A stretch of DNA of 64,000 nt from Erwinia typographi (GCF_000773975.1 NZ_JRUQ01000019.1:1-64000), one strand, 5' to 3'; shown: positions 9,065 through 17,457, counted from the first letter of the stretch. Notes: generated by a model from the letters alone, not told the origin. Made by a program: numbers and translations.

Positions 9065-9530
9065 AAAATGGATGGTTCCGGCAATTTTAATTATGATCAC
9101 AGCATTATTCACCCTGGCCTTCTTCCAGTACAGAGAAGTTCCTGGCATTGAATGCCATGCAAACGTCAGAGTATTTAAAGATAACGTTGAGCTGAAAGTC
9201 CTTTTTAGCTACTCAATCAAGGCAGGCTCAGGAGTAGCTAACGTTAGCGGATCGCTGATAACAGAGGGAAAAATCACCGGCAGAATTAGCCGGGTAACAA
9301 CCTTTAGCTACGTCCAGAAGGGGAAAGTTTATTCATTGCAGTCAAATAATGCGGTAAAATCTAATCTTGATACGTTAGACAATGCGACTTTAGGTCAGTA
9401 TTTACCTGCTTTTTACCTGGAGAACGCAACCCATCTTATCCTGACCATTGTGCCTCAAAACAACAGCGGTTGGGTTTTCTCAACGGGTAAAGTCCCCTCA
9501 TTTTTTTGTGAAAAAAGCCATACATCTTAG
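9054..9530 (+). CDS. FidL-like membrane protein, partner of ToxR-like regulator
   Basis: A 158-residue protein with one N-terminal membrane anchor (residues 7–25) and a periplasmic domain bounded by two cysteines, C34 and C152. It starts with TTG; AGGAGG at 9043–9048 lies five bases upstream, which settles the start. The first 11 bases overlap the end of the regulator gene, so translation is probably coupled. It resembles FidL of the Salmonella SPI-3 marT–fidL pair and occupies the place of ToxS next to ToxR. A role as periplasmic effector or stabiliser of the upstream regulator is likely but unproven for this family. A second such protein lies at 23534–24013. Confidence 0.75.
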   Translation: MRHKKWMVPAILIMITALFTLAFFQYREVPGIECHANVRVFKDNVELKVLFSYSIKAGSGVANVSGSLITEGKITGRISRVTTFSYVQKGKVYSLQSNNAVKSNLDTLDNATLGQYLPAFYLENATHLILTIVPQNNSGWVFSTGKVPSFFCEKSHTS

Positions 9531-9535
9531 TAGTG

Positions 9536-10369
9536 CTAGTACTCTCTTTTTTTCAAAAAGTAGAGTGATACACAGCTTGCCGATGCTGATTTATTGAGAT
9601 CATCACTGCATTTTACCAGGGAAATTCTATCGGTAAAACGATAAGAAGTAAGATAATAATATTTATAGTAAGGTGCATTACAATCAATTTTATTTTCGCT
9701 AAGAAAATCAAACAGTCGGTCCTGTTCACTAAACGATTTTTCAGTAAGAAAAATACAGCGATCGACTATTTTCTCCAGCTGATAGTGGGAAAAATAGGAT
9801 TTTTGTGACGTAATGCTGAATAAAAGAAAAAAGGTCACAACCAGTAAAAAAATGACCGCACTTAAAGAAAACAGCTGTGTTTTATTCTTAAATGACCAGC
9901 GATAACAAGCTCCCCTCCCTGATGGCAGCTTATTTTTAAAACCAACGGCAAGCATACTCAATCTCTCCAGCGGAGCAAGGCCCATAGAAAGAGTACTGTC
10001 GGTCTCTTGTGTTGCTAATTTTTCGTCGCTCAACACCAGCACATGGGTGCTGTCAGTTAAAGTCAATCCTTTCCTTGGCACGGTTTTAACAATCTCATCG
10101 CCTAATCCCACTTTTGCCAACCCTCTGCGAAGCAGTGAGATATTTTGATAAAAAGTGTTTGCCGATACATGGGCGCCATATCGACTCCAGACCTCATTAA
10201 AAAAAATATCCTGGCTGATAACACTGTACTGTCTCTGGATTAAAAGGAGTAAACACCTGCTGGCTGGCGTGTTGAGGATAACGGATTCTGATATTTTTTT
10301 TCGAGAGATCAGGATATGGTGATCCACATGAAATTCAACAGTATTGTTAATTAAATATACCCTGCCCAA
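9536..10369 (-). CDS. Second ToxR-like membrane-bound winged-helix regulator
   Basis: A 277-residue paralogue of the gene at 8243, convergent with the fidL-like gene (five-base gap). The start is taken at a TTG (10369) because AAGGAGG lies five bases before it, and the resulting N-terminus (MGRVYLINNTVEF) aligns with MAEIYLINDKVIF of its paralogue. It has a winged helix to about residue 110, a linker, a transmembrane helix at about 165–184, and a periplasmic domain with cysteines at about 205, 230, 254 and 266. It has no FidL-like partner of its own. Its target could be the exporter or fimbrial genes to the right, or it may work with the paralogue. Function is inferred from architecture only. 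Confidence 0.87.
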   Translation of the reverse strand: MGRVYLINNTVEFHVDHHILISRKKISESVILNTPASRCLLLLIQRQYSVISQDIFFNEVWSRYGAHVSANTFYQNISLLRRGLAKVGLGDEIVKTVPRKGLTLTDSTHVLVLSDEKLATQETDSTLSMGLAPLERLSMLAVGFKNKLPSGRGACYRWSFKNKTQLFSLSAVIFLLVVTFFLLFSITSQKSYFSHYQLEKIVDRCIFLTEKSFSEQDRLFDFLSENKIDCNAPYYKYYYLTSYRFTDRISLVKCSDDLNKSASASCVSLYFLKKREY

Positions 10370-10793
10370 GGATCCCTCCTTTTCATTTAGCAATGATGAT
10401 GGTATTGGTCAACTTACACTAAAATAATGTTCAAAAAAAGACCGACAGGCCAAATGCGCAATGAAATAAAACATTATAAAAATCATGGCATTATGTAAAA
10501 TATCTGGGAAAGTTCCTGGTAATCCACCAGCAATGATTAAGAAAAAAGGAATTTCCCCCTCTCATTTAAGAAAATGATAAATTTAAGAATTCCGTCCAAT
10601 TGCCTATCGCGCAAAAATTCATTTTTTTAAACTTAGCGCTATACGTTAAAGTTATTCGCATCAGAAACACTGGTGTTACCTGTTCACGTTACAGCAAGCG
10701 TAAAAATGCCGGGGTTTTAGTTCACCCGATCCGGTATGGCTTTTCTGTAATGTTAAATGACTACGCCACGGCTATTTTATACGAGAGTAAATT
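10370..10793. other. AT-rich divergent promoter region
   Basis: About 420 bases between the leftward ToxR-like gene and the rightward RcsB-like gene. It is AT-rich up to about 10600 and of more mixed composition after that. One open frame on the plus strand (10600–10797) runs into the start of the next gene, but it has no ribosome binding site and no recognisable sequence, so I regard it as chance. No clear paired promoter boxes were identified. Confidence 0.4.
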
Positions 10794-11441
10794 ATGATGC
10801 CTAAAACCTCGACTATTTCAATTTCTGACGATCATCCGCATATCCTGCACTCATTGAAGCAGCTTTTTTTTTCCGTGGAAGAGTTCAATATCGTAAGTGA
10901 ATCGACCAATGGTAAAGATCTGCTTACCAGCCTGCTACAGCACCCTACCGATCTGGCTATTACCGATTTCGCGTTGAGTACACATCACGCGTCGATTGAG
11001 GGGGTGGCTAAATTACGCCTGCTAAAAGAGAAAGTCCCCAACGTACGCTTGATATTGCTCACCTCACAAAACCATCCGGCGATTCTGATGAAGGCCTTTG
11101 ATTATGGCGTGCGCGCCATCGTGAGCAAGTCCGATCCTGTCGAAGAAATTTTACACGCATGTCAGAGCGTTATGCAGCAGGGTGGCCGCTATCTTTCCCC
11201 TACCATTTCTTTGCTTAAAAATGAATATGACAGTGAAAGCAGCAAAGACAGCGCTCTGACGCCCAAAGAGTTCGAAGTTGTGCGTCTGTTCTCTTCCGGC
11301 TGTTCGCTTGCACAGATAGCCGCCCGGCAGAACCGTACTATCAGCACGATTTCCACTCAAAAATATAATGCTATGCGCCGACTTGGCATCACCTCAAATA
11401 CCGAGCTCATTCGCTACGCTTACTCGCTGGGAATTATTTAA
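10794..11441 (+). CDS. RcsB/NarL-type response regulator
   Basis: A 215-residue protein with a receiver domain (1–125) and a LuxR-type helix-turn-helix (about 152–210; LTPKEFEVVRLF, then TISTISTQKYNAMRRLG). The overall match is to RcsB and its relatives: ISDDHP at 10–15, the phosphoacceptor-like D58 in AITDF, and the spacing before the helix-turn-helix. The residues after D58 are ALS instead of the usual xMP, and no sensor kinase gene is adjacent, so phosphorylation may be weak or absent, as in BglJ- or GadE-like RcsB partners. The gene starts ATGATG; 10794 is the first ATG. It is 87 bases from the exporter operon it probably controls. Confidence 0.85.
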   Translation: MMPKTSTISISDDHPHILHSLKQLFFSVEEFNIVSESTNGKDLLTSLLQHPTDLAITDFALSTHHASIEGVAKLRLLKEKVPNVRLILLTSQNHPAILMKAFDYGVRAIVSKSDPVEEILHACQSVMQQGGRYLSPTISLLKNEYDSESSKDSALTPKEFEVVRLFSSGCSLAQIAARQNRTISTISTQKYNAMRRLGITSNTELIRYAYSLGII

Positions 11442-11528
11442 TAAGAATAGATTCATTGGTGAATAAGGGATTGGCTCCGTTTTTACCGGGCGCTTAAAGA
11501 CGGTACAACTACTCTGAGTTTTTACATA

Positions 11529-12908
11529 ATGACCTTAACGCAAGCATTAACGGGATTGATCCTCCTGACGGGCTCGTCATGCCTTCTTCATCCTGCCCAG
11601 GCAACCACGTTGTTGCAGGCCGTAGCCGCAGCCAGTGAGTATGACTCGGCGATCGCCGCGGCCCTGAATGCCAAAAAGGCCGGTAATGAGGCATTCGATC
11701 AGGGCATTGCTGGCTTATTGCCCTCTATCGGACTGGATTCCAGCTACAGCATTCAGGATCAGCCCCATGCCCCCTATGCCAGGGCCGTCACCAGGCATAA
11801 CTACAGCGTTAATCTGACTCAGCCTTTATTTGATGTCGCAAAAGTCGCCGCATTTCAGCGCGGCTCGGCGATATCCGATCTGGCTGATGTAGAATTTGTT
11901 AGCGCACAGCAAAAACTGATTGGCGAAGTGTCGGATGCCTTTTTCGCCGTGCTCTATCAGCGAGAAGTCTTACAGGCATCGCGCGCAGCTTCACAGGCGT
12001 TTCGTCAACAGCTGGCGATGGCCAGCGCCTCTTTACGCATTGGCGAGGGAACGAAAACCGATCTTGATGAGGCCCAGGCTAATTATGATCGCGCCCTGGC
12101 TAATGAAATTACCGCACGTAACGATCTCGACGTTGCAAATGGAACCTATCAGCGAATCACAGGATTGAATGCTGATAGCGTAGATCCCATTCGGGCAGAG
12201 TGCGTTCGTCCACCGGCGGTGGGCGATATCAAGAATGTCATGGCGATGGCCGCGAAATACAATCTTGAGGTGATTAAGGCAGAGTTTCAGCTGGCACAAT
12301 CAAAAAGTGATGTGGTGGCGACAAGCAGTGGTCATCTGCCGGTGGTGTCATTGCAGGCAAGCTATGGCGGAAACTGGAGTCGCGCTGAAGGGAACGACCC
12401 GATGGATGCTTTCTTCGGCACCACACAGAAAACCCGCAACAGTTCGGTCGGCATCAATGTCTCCGTCCCTATTTTTAACGGCGGCGGCGCGCTTTCTCAG
12501 TCTCGCGAGGCGCTACGTCGTCGGGATCAGGCCCGCGATATGCTGGAGGATTCTCGCCGCAAAGCCGCACAGGAAGCCCGCTCCGCCTGGCTTGGCGTGA
12601 CAAACGGCATGGCCCTGCTGGAAGCACAGAAAAAAGCCAGCCGATCTGCCGCCAGTAAGGTGAAATCTTCCGAGTATGGCCGCGACCTCGGCCTGCGCAC
12701 CATTGTCGATGTGCTTAATTCACAGCAGGACTTTTATCAATCCCAGCAGAATATTTCTGAAGCTAAATATAACTATCTGACCTCAAAGCTGAATCTGGCT
12801 CTTATTTTAGGCCAGCTCACGGTATCGACGCTCGCAGAATTTGAATGTGCAGATAATGAGTTATTGACCAGCGGCAAGGCTGCATTTTCACATCAGGTAA
12901 AAGGATAA
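11529..12908 (+). CDS. TolC-family outer-membrane channel protein
   Basis: A 459-residue protein with a signal peptide ending near HPAQA (residues 20–26) and the alternating beta/alpha-helical hairpin pattern of TolC relatives. Long Ala/Gln-rich helices (about 90–200 and 320–430) and conserved elements such as YNYLTSKLNL near the C-terminus are visible. It should form the outer-membrane tunnel for the type I exporter encoded downstream. The HlyD-like gene starts two bases after its stop, so they are one transcript. Many microcin loci use the chromosomal tolC; carrying a dedicated channel gene makes this cassette self-sufficient. Confidence 0.9.
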   Translation: MTLTQALTGLILLTGSSCLLHPAQATTLLQAVAAASEYDSAIAAALNAKKAGNEAFDQGIAGLLPSIGLDSSYSIQDQPHAPYARAVTRHNYSVNLTQPLFDVAKVAAFQRGSAISDLADVEFVSAQQKLIGEVSDAFFAVLYQREVLQASRAASQAFRQQLAMASASLRIGEGTKTDLDEAQANYDRALANEITARNDLDVANGTYQRITGLNADSVDPIRAECVRPPAVGDIKNVMAMAAKYNLEVIKAEFQLAQSKSDVVATSSGHLPVVSLQASYGGNWSRAEGNDPMDAFFGTTQKTRNSSVGINVSVPIFNGGGALSQSREALRRRDQARDMLEDSRRKAAQEARSAWLGVTNGMALLEAQKKASRSAASKVKSSEYGRDLGLRTIVDVLNSQQDFYQSQQNISEAKYNYLTSKLNLALILGQLTVSTLAEFECADNELLTSGKAAFSHQVKG

Positions 12909-12910
12909 TT

Positions 12911-14173
12911 ATGATGAGCGCTCCCCTTTTTCGCCAGGAAGTTCTGGACGCCAATAAATCTAAATCCATTGGTTCGGTTGCGATTTATTGCCCCCCCTGG
13001 CGCTGGCTGGTGATTGCTGTTGTCGCAGCGGTCACGTTATCCATTGCGACCTTTTTCGTTTTTGGCAGCTATACCAAACGCGAATCCGCCAGCGGACAAC
13101 TGTTACCGGCCGCAGGCATATTAAACGTCGTACCTCCGGTGACCGGGACCGTTATTCATCTGCTGGCCGTTGAGGGCAATATTGTCGAAAAAGGCGATCC
13201 GTTGATGGAGATATCTTCTGAAGTCTCCACCCCCCTCGGCGCCACGCGGGAACGAGTAGCCGAACAGTTGCAGATGCAGCGTGAAAGGCTAATTAAAGAT
13301 CTGGCCGGCCAGTCTGACCTGAATGAAGAGGCGTTAAACGGCCTGAAAGAGCGTATAGCCCTGCTTGAAGCCCAGTCAAAACAGATGGAGATACAGCGCA
13401 AACAGCGTGCCCGCCAGGCTGAACTCGCCAAACGCCAGCTCGAAAAAATTCGGCAAATGCTGTCTGAGGGCTATGCCTCAAACAGCCAGCTTGAACAGCA
13501 GGAAACGACGCTATTAGAAGCCAACAGCCGCCTGCAGGAGGTGCTGCGCCAGCGCATTGATCTACAGCAGCAGCTGGCGCAAACCCGTCAGCAGCTGCGC
13601 GAACAGCCGATCAACGCACGTAATCAGCAGCATGACATTCAGCGCAGGCTGTCAGATATCGATCAATCACTGGCCGAAAATGAGTCTCGCCGTTCAGTCG
13701 TGCTGCGTGCTGCGCAAAAAAGCCTCGTCGGCGCGGTACTGACCCAGCGTGGACAGATGGTTTCCGCCGGGCAGTCGGTGGCCTCTCTCCTGCCCGTTGA
13801 TGAGCCATTGCAGGCAAGAATGATGGTCACCAGCAGAGCAATTGGCTTTATTCAGCCGGGGCAAAAAGTGGTGCTGCGCTATCAGGCCTATCCCTATCAA
13901 AAGTTCGGGCAGCAGTATGGCAAGGTCAAAGATGTCTCACGCACCGCGCTTTCTCCGCAGGAAGTCGCCACTCTGACCGGAAACAATAATGTGCAAGAGC
14001 AGCTTTACCGCGTGGTGATCCAGCTCAATAAACAGGATATTCAGGCCTACGGCAAAACAGAGCAACTCAGACCGGGCATGGCTTTAGAAGCGGATTTTCT
14101 GATTGATAACCGCCGCCTGATTGAATGGGTTCTGGAACCGCTGTATGCCCTGGGCCGCCGCTCAGCGGCATAA
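12911..14173 (+). CDS. HlyD/CvaA-like membrane fusion protein of peptide exporter
   Basis: A 420-residue type I secretion adaptor. It has a short cytoplasmic N-terminus, one transmembrane helix (about 34–54), a lipoyl-like half motif (VVPPVTGTVIHLLAVEGNIVEKGDPL), long Gln/Arg-rich coiled coils (about 115–255), the second lipoyl half and a C-terminal beta domain. It starts ATGATG behind AAAGGA. It should link the C39-peptidase ABC protein in the inner membrane to the TolC-like channel. Similar proteins (CvaA, MchE) export class II microcins. Confidence 0.92.
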   Translation: MMSAPLFRQEVLDANKSKSIGSVAIYCPPWRWLVIAVVAAVTLSIATFFVFGSYTKRESASGQLLPAAGILNVVPPVTGTVIHLLAVEGNIVEKGDPLMEISSEVSTPLGATRERVAEQLQMQRERLIKDLAGQSDLNEEALNGLKERIALLEAQSKQMEIQRKQRARQAELAKRQLEKIRQMLSEGYASNSQLEQQETTLLEANSRLQEVLRQRIDLQQQLAQTRQQLREQPINARNQQHDIQRRLSDIDQSLAENESRRSVVLRAAQKSLVGAVLTQRGQMVSAGQSVASLLPVDEPLQARMMVTSRAIGFIQPGQKVVLRYQAYPYQKFGQQYGKVKDVSRTALSPQEVATLTGNNNVQEQLYRVVIQLNKQDIQAYGKTEQLRPGMALEADFLIDNRRLIEWVLEPLYALGRRSAA

Positions 14174-14236
14174 TCTGAACCCGCAGGTAATTTGTGCAAC
14201 GGATGACAAAAATGATTCAAAGGAGTGGTTAACGGC

Positions 14237-16381
14237 ATGAGTTTTATTAATTCCTTAACGTTTGGCTGGGGCAGACGTCTGCCGATGATGCAGCAAACTC
14301 AGGCCGCAGAGTGCGGGCTGGCCTGCGTTGGCATGGTAGCCAATTATTATGGGCACTCAATCGATCTGATTAGCCTCCGTCGTCGCTTTTCTACCTCGCT
14401 AAAAGGCGCCACGCTGGCCGACGTCATGCAAATGGCGCATCGCCTGGGTATGGGCGGACGAGCCCTCAGGCTGGAAGTCGAGGAGCTCGAGAAGCTCCGC
14501 CGCCCCTGTATTTTACACTGGGATCTGAATCACTTTGTGGTGTTGAAGAAAGTTCATCGGAATAAGATCACCATTCACGATCCCGCCCGTGGAATCCGTG
14601 ACATCCCGATGGATGAAGTTTCACGCTGCTTCACCGGCGTGGCGCTGGAGCTGGTGCCTTCGGCCTCCTTTAAGCCGGTCGAGGAGAAACAGTCGATCTC
14701 GATGATGAGTCTGGTGGGCAGCGTCATTGGCATCCGCTCGGTGTTTGTACAGATTTTGATTTTATCCGTCGCTATGGAGCTATTTGGCATTCTTTCGCCA
14801 TTCTATATGCAATGGGTGATGGATCAGGTTCTGGTTTCCGCTGACTACGACCTGCTTTCGCTACTGGGCATCGGCTTTATCATCGTGGTGATCCTGCAAA
14901 ATGCGATCTCTACCCTCCGGGCCTGGGTCACCACCTGGTTTTCCAGTCTGCTTGGCGTACAGTGGACCACCAACGTGTTTACCAAACTGCTTGGCTTACC
15001 GATGTCTTACTTCGAAGAGCGGCACGTCGGCGATATCGTGTCGCGCTTTGGCTCTATCAGTACCATTCAGAGCACGCTCACCAGCCGCTTTATCAGCACG
15101 TTGCTTGATGGCGTGATGGCCTTTGCCACGCTAAGTATGCTGTTTATTTATAACAGTGCGCTGACATGGCTGGTTATAGGGCTGTTCGTCACCTATGCGC
15201 TGATCAGGCTGGTCTCCTACCGTCCCTTCCGCCAGGCCAATGAAGACCAGATTGTAACCGCCGCCCGGGCACAATCGCAGCTGCTGGAAACCATTCGCGG
15301 CGCGCAGGCCGTCAAGCTTAACAACAAGCAAGAAACCCGCATGGTGGCTTACGCTAACGCCCTGGTTGAAACCACAAATAAAGGAATTGTTATCCAGCGG
15401 CTAAGCATCGGCTTCAGCACCCTTCAGGGCGTAATCTCCGGGGTTGGCCGCGTCGTGCTGATCTGGCTGGCGGCAAAGCAGGTTTTAGACGGCAATTTCT
15501 CCGTGGGTATGCTGGTTGCCTTTATCAGTTTCTCCGACCAGTTTATCGGCCGTGCGTCAGGCCTGATTGATGCTCTGATCGAATTCCGCATGTTGCGGCT
15601 TTATGGTGAGCGTCTGGCTGATATTGTGCTGACGGATGCCGAAGAAGATATGGAAGCCAGCGTAGCGGAGCCTGCCAGAACCGCCAGTGGCGCTGGCCCC
15701 GCCATGACGGTAAAAGGGTTGAAATTCCGCTACTCCGAAACGGAGCCCTGGGTATTGGATAACTGTTCATTTATCCTCAAACCGGGTGAAAGCGTGGCGA
15801 TTGTTGGGCCATCAGGTCAGGGTAAAACAACGCTGGCGAAGCTGTTGCTGGGCCTGTTGAAGCCTCAGGAAGGCACTATCGAAGTGGACGGTATAGATAT
15901 TCGCCAGCAAGGTATGCGCTCGCATCGCGAACGCATCGGCTGCGTGATGCAGGATGACATTCTGTTTGCCGGATCGATTGCGGATAATATCTCCTTCTTT
16001 GACAGTAAGTGCGACCAGCAGCGGATCGAGCAAGCTGCCAGGCTGGCGCAAATTCATGACGATATCATGGTCATGCCAATGGGTTATCAGAGCCTGGTCG
16101 GCGATATGGGATCTTCTTTGTCTGGTGGACAAAACCAGCGCGTATTGCTGGCTCGCGCACTTTATCGCCAGCCCGATATCCTGGTGCTGGATGAAGCCTC
16201 CAGCCACCTGGATGTGGAGCGAGAAAGGCTGATTAATCAGGCCATACAGCTAATGCCGATAACCCGAGTGATCATCGCTCATCGCCCTGAAACCATTCGC
16301 AGTGCCGACCGGATTATCTGTCTGGCCAATGGGAAGGCTTTTGAGCTGGATTACGATACGCTAATTAATGTCAGGCAATAA
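14237..16381 (+). CDS. C39-peptidase-containing ABC exporter, CvaB-like
   Basis: A 714-residue bifunctional exporter. The N-terminal C39 protease domain has C26 (AAECGLACVGM), H99 (DLNHFVVL) and D115 (IHDPARG), an intact catalytic triad. Six transmembrane helices span about 160–440. The ATPase domain has Walker A GPSGQGKTT, signature LSGGQ, Walker B ILVLDEASS and a final switch histidine in IIAHRPE. This class cleaves substrates after GG or GA in a leader and exports them. The open frame also has a GTG at 14225, but AAGGAG at 14219–14224 would abut it; the ATG at 14237 is correctly spaced. Substrates are probably the two small genes directly downstream. Confidence 0.95.
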   Translation: MSFINSLTFGWGRRLPMMQQTQAAECGLACVGMVANYYGHSIDLISLRRRFSTSLKGATLADVMQMAHRLGMGGRALRLEVEELEKLRRPCILHWDLNHFVVLKKVHRNKITIHDPARGIRDIPMDEVSRCFTGVALELVPSASFKPVEEKQSISMMSLVGSVIGIRSVFVQILILSVAMELFGILSPFYMQWVMDQVLVSADYDLLSLLGIGFIIVVILQNAISTLRAWVTTWFSSLLGVQWTTNVFTKLLGLPMSYFEERHVGDIVSRFGSISTIQSTLTSRFISTLLDGVMAFATLSMLFIYNSALTWLVIGLFVTYALIRLVSYRPFRQANEDQIVTAARAQSQLLETIRGAQAVKLNNKQETRMVAYANALVETTNKGIVIQRLSIGFSTLQGVISGVGRVVLIWLAAKQVLDGNFSVGMLVAFISFSDQFIGRASGLIDALIEFRMLRLYGERLADIVLTDAEEDMEASVAEPARTASGAGPAMTVKGLKFRYSETEPWVLDNCSFILKPGESVAIVGPSGQGKTTLAKLLLGLLKPQEGTIEVDGIDIRQQGMRSHRERIGCVMQDDILFAGSIADNISFFDSKCDQQRIEQAARLAQIHDDIMVMPMGYQSLVGDMGSSLSGGQNQRVLLARALYRQPDILVLDEASSHLDVERERLINQAIQLMPITRVIIAHRPETIRSADRIICLANGKAFELDYDTLINVRQ

Positions 16382-16696
16382 TAACCAACGCTCACAAGAT
16401 GACAGGAATTTGGATTTTTAACGATATTAAAAATAATCAAACCAGATAATATATCGCACTGAGATGAAATACAATAAATTACATCAATCCATTAATAAAA
16501 CATGATGTTTATTATTAAAAAATCGCAACACTCCAGATAAAAAGTCAAAATACTGCATTGTAAATGCATAGATATTAAATATCGTCAACGTGGAAGATTA
16601 AAATACACTGTACGGTGATGAAATAAATAAACCGCGTCTGTGATGCATTCAAAAACCGAGTAATTCCACTTTACTCATTTTAAAAAGGAGTTTTTC
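16382..16696. promoter_or_regulatory. AT-rich promoter region of the GA-leader peptide genes
   Basis: About 315 bases, strongly AT-rich, without an open frame longer than about 15 codons, so no immunity gene is hidden here on the plus strand. Two short palindromes stand close together: GCATT-GTA-AATGC (16555–16567) and GATATT-A-AATATC (16571–16583). They are candidate operator sites for one of the neighbouring regulators. A strong ribosome binding site AAAAAGGAG precedes the first peptide gene. Confidence 0.45.
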
Positions 16697-17014
16697 ATGC
16701 GTGAACTGAATATGATGGAAATTGAAGCCGTTTCTGGCGCCGGTTTCTTAGACACAGTCGGAGCAATAACGCTTGGTGCCCTGGTAGGTCTTTCCGTCGG
16801 AACTGTTAAGGGCGGCGTTGCCGGCGGCAGCGTGGGCGGCATTCTTGGTTTTGGTCTGATTTCTGCTGGCGTAACCATGGTGATAGGCATGGTCTACGGC
16901 ACCGTTATTGGTGGAATATTCGGCATGGTCAACGGCTGGAATACCACAGCAGAATACTTTAATGAAGTGGTTGCCCAATGGTTTGATCTGAGCCTGCCGG
17001 TTCCGAAAGTGTAA
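16697..17014 (+). CDS. Class II microcin-like precursor with GA leader
   Basis: A 105-residue protein whose first 15 residues, MRELNMMEIEAVSGA, form a double-glycine-type leader. They closely resemble those of microcins V and L (for example MRxLTLNELDSVSGG, recalled from family knowledge). Cleavage after GA would release about 90 residues starting GFLDTVG. The mature part is very rich in Gly, Val, Ile and Ala with many GxxxG-like spacings, so it is probably a membrane-active helical peptide, and it contains no cysteine. The C-terminus is more polar (TTAEYFNEVVAQWFDLS). It sits 316 bases downstream of the C39 exporter, its obvious protease and transporter. It could be a bacteriocin or a secreted signalling or contact peptide; activity is not shown by the sequence. 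Confidence 0.78.
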   Translation: MRELNMMEIEAVSGAGFLDTVGAITLGALVGLSVGTVKGGVAGGSVGGILGFGLISAGVTMVIGMVYGTVIGGIFGMVNGWNTTAEYFNEVVAQWFDLSLPVPKV

Positions 17015-17066
17015 TTAACCCTGACGTTCAATCTCCCGGTGGCTATTTGGGTACAGAGGTATTTCT

Positions 17067-17312
17067 ATGCGTTTATTAAAAGAGTCTGATGTTGAGCAGG
17101 TAAGCGGTGCGGCATGGTGGTCGCCCTCTACTATTTACGACTTCCTTTATGGCGGCCGTAATGAAAGTTCAGAGGGTAACGTTTCCGGATTTGGTGATAT
17201 CGAGCGCCGGCCAGTTGATGCCAGCGTTGGCGCTGTGTTAGGCGCAGGCGTGCTGATCATCGCCGCTGGCATCACCGTCAGCTTAGCTACGCGGTTCTTT
17301 AATCGTAAGTAA
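17067..17312 (+). CDS. Second GA-leader small peptide
   Basis: An 81-residue precursor. Its first 15 residues (MRLLKESDVEQVSGA) have the same leader plan as the gene before it, with cleavage expected before AWWSP. The 66-residue mature part has a polar, aromatic N-terminal half, then one strongly hydrophobic helix (about 53–75, VGAVLGAGVLIIAAGITVSLA), and ends in basic residues (RFFNRK). It lies 52 bases after the first peptide gene. The two may act as a two-peptide microcin, or this one could be a leader-bearing immunity or accessory peptide. No homologue is recognised. Confidence 0.7.
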   Translation: MRLLKESDVEQVSGAAWWSPSTIYDFLYGGRNESSEGNVSGFGDIERRPVDASVGAVLGAGVLIIAAGITVSLATRFFNRK

Positions 17313-17414
17313 AAAATTTCAGGTCAGCTGACAACTTGTTGAAGTTATTAGTCCGCTGGATAATCATTTGGATTAATTACTATAGATAATTCTCACCTTC
17401 TTACGCAGAATTTG

Positions 17415-17457
17415 AAAACCAATTTATCAGACGATAGCTTGGTTTTATTTTTTATTT
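17415..17457 (+). terminator. Possible terminator/attenuator before fimbrial genes
   Basis: Arms AAAACCAA (17415–17422) and TTGGTTTT (17439–17446) pair perfectly around a 16-base loop, which has a possible inner ATC/GAT stem. The run ATTTTTTATTT follows. It could end the microcin-like transcript or attenuate read-through into the fimbrial operon, whose first ATG is only about 20 bases beyond. Confidence 0.55.

Noticed and set aside
10600-10797. 65-codon open frame before the RcsB-like gene
   Set aside because: No ribosome binding site, no recognisable product, and it overlaps the start of a well-supported gene.
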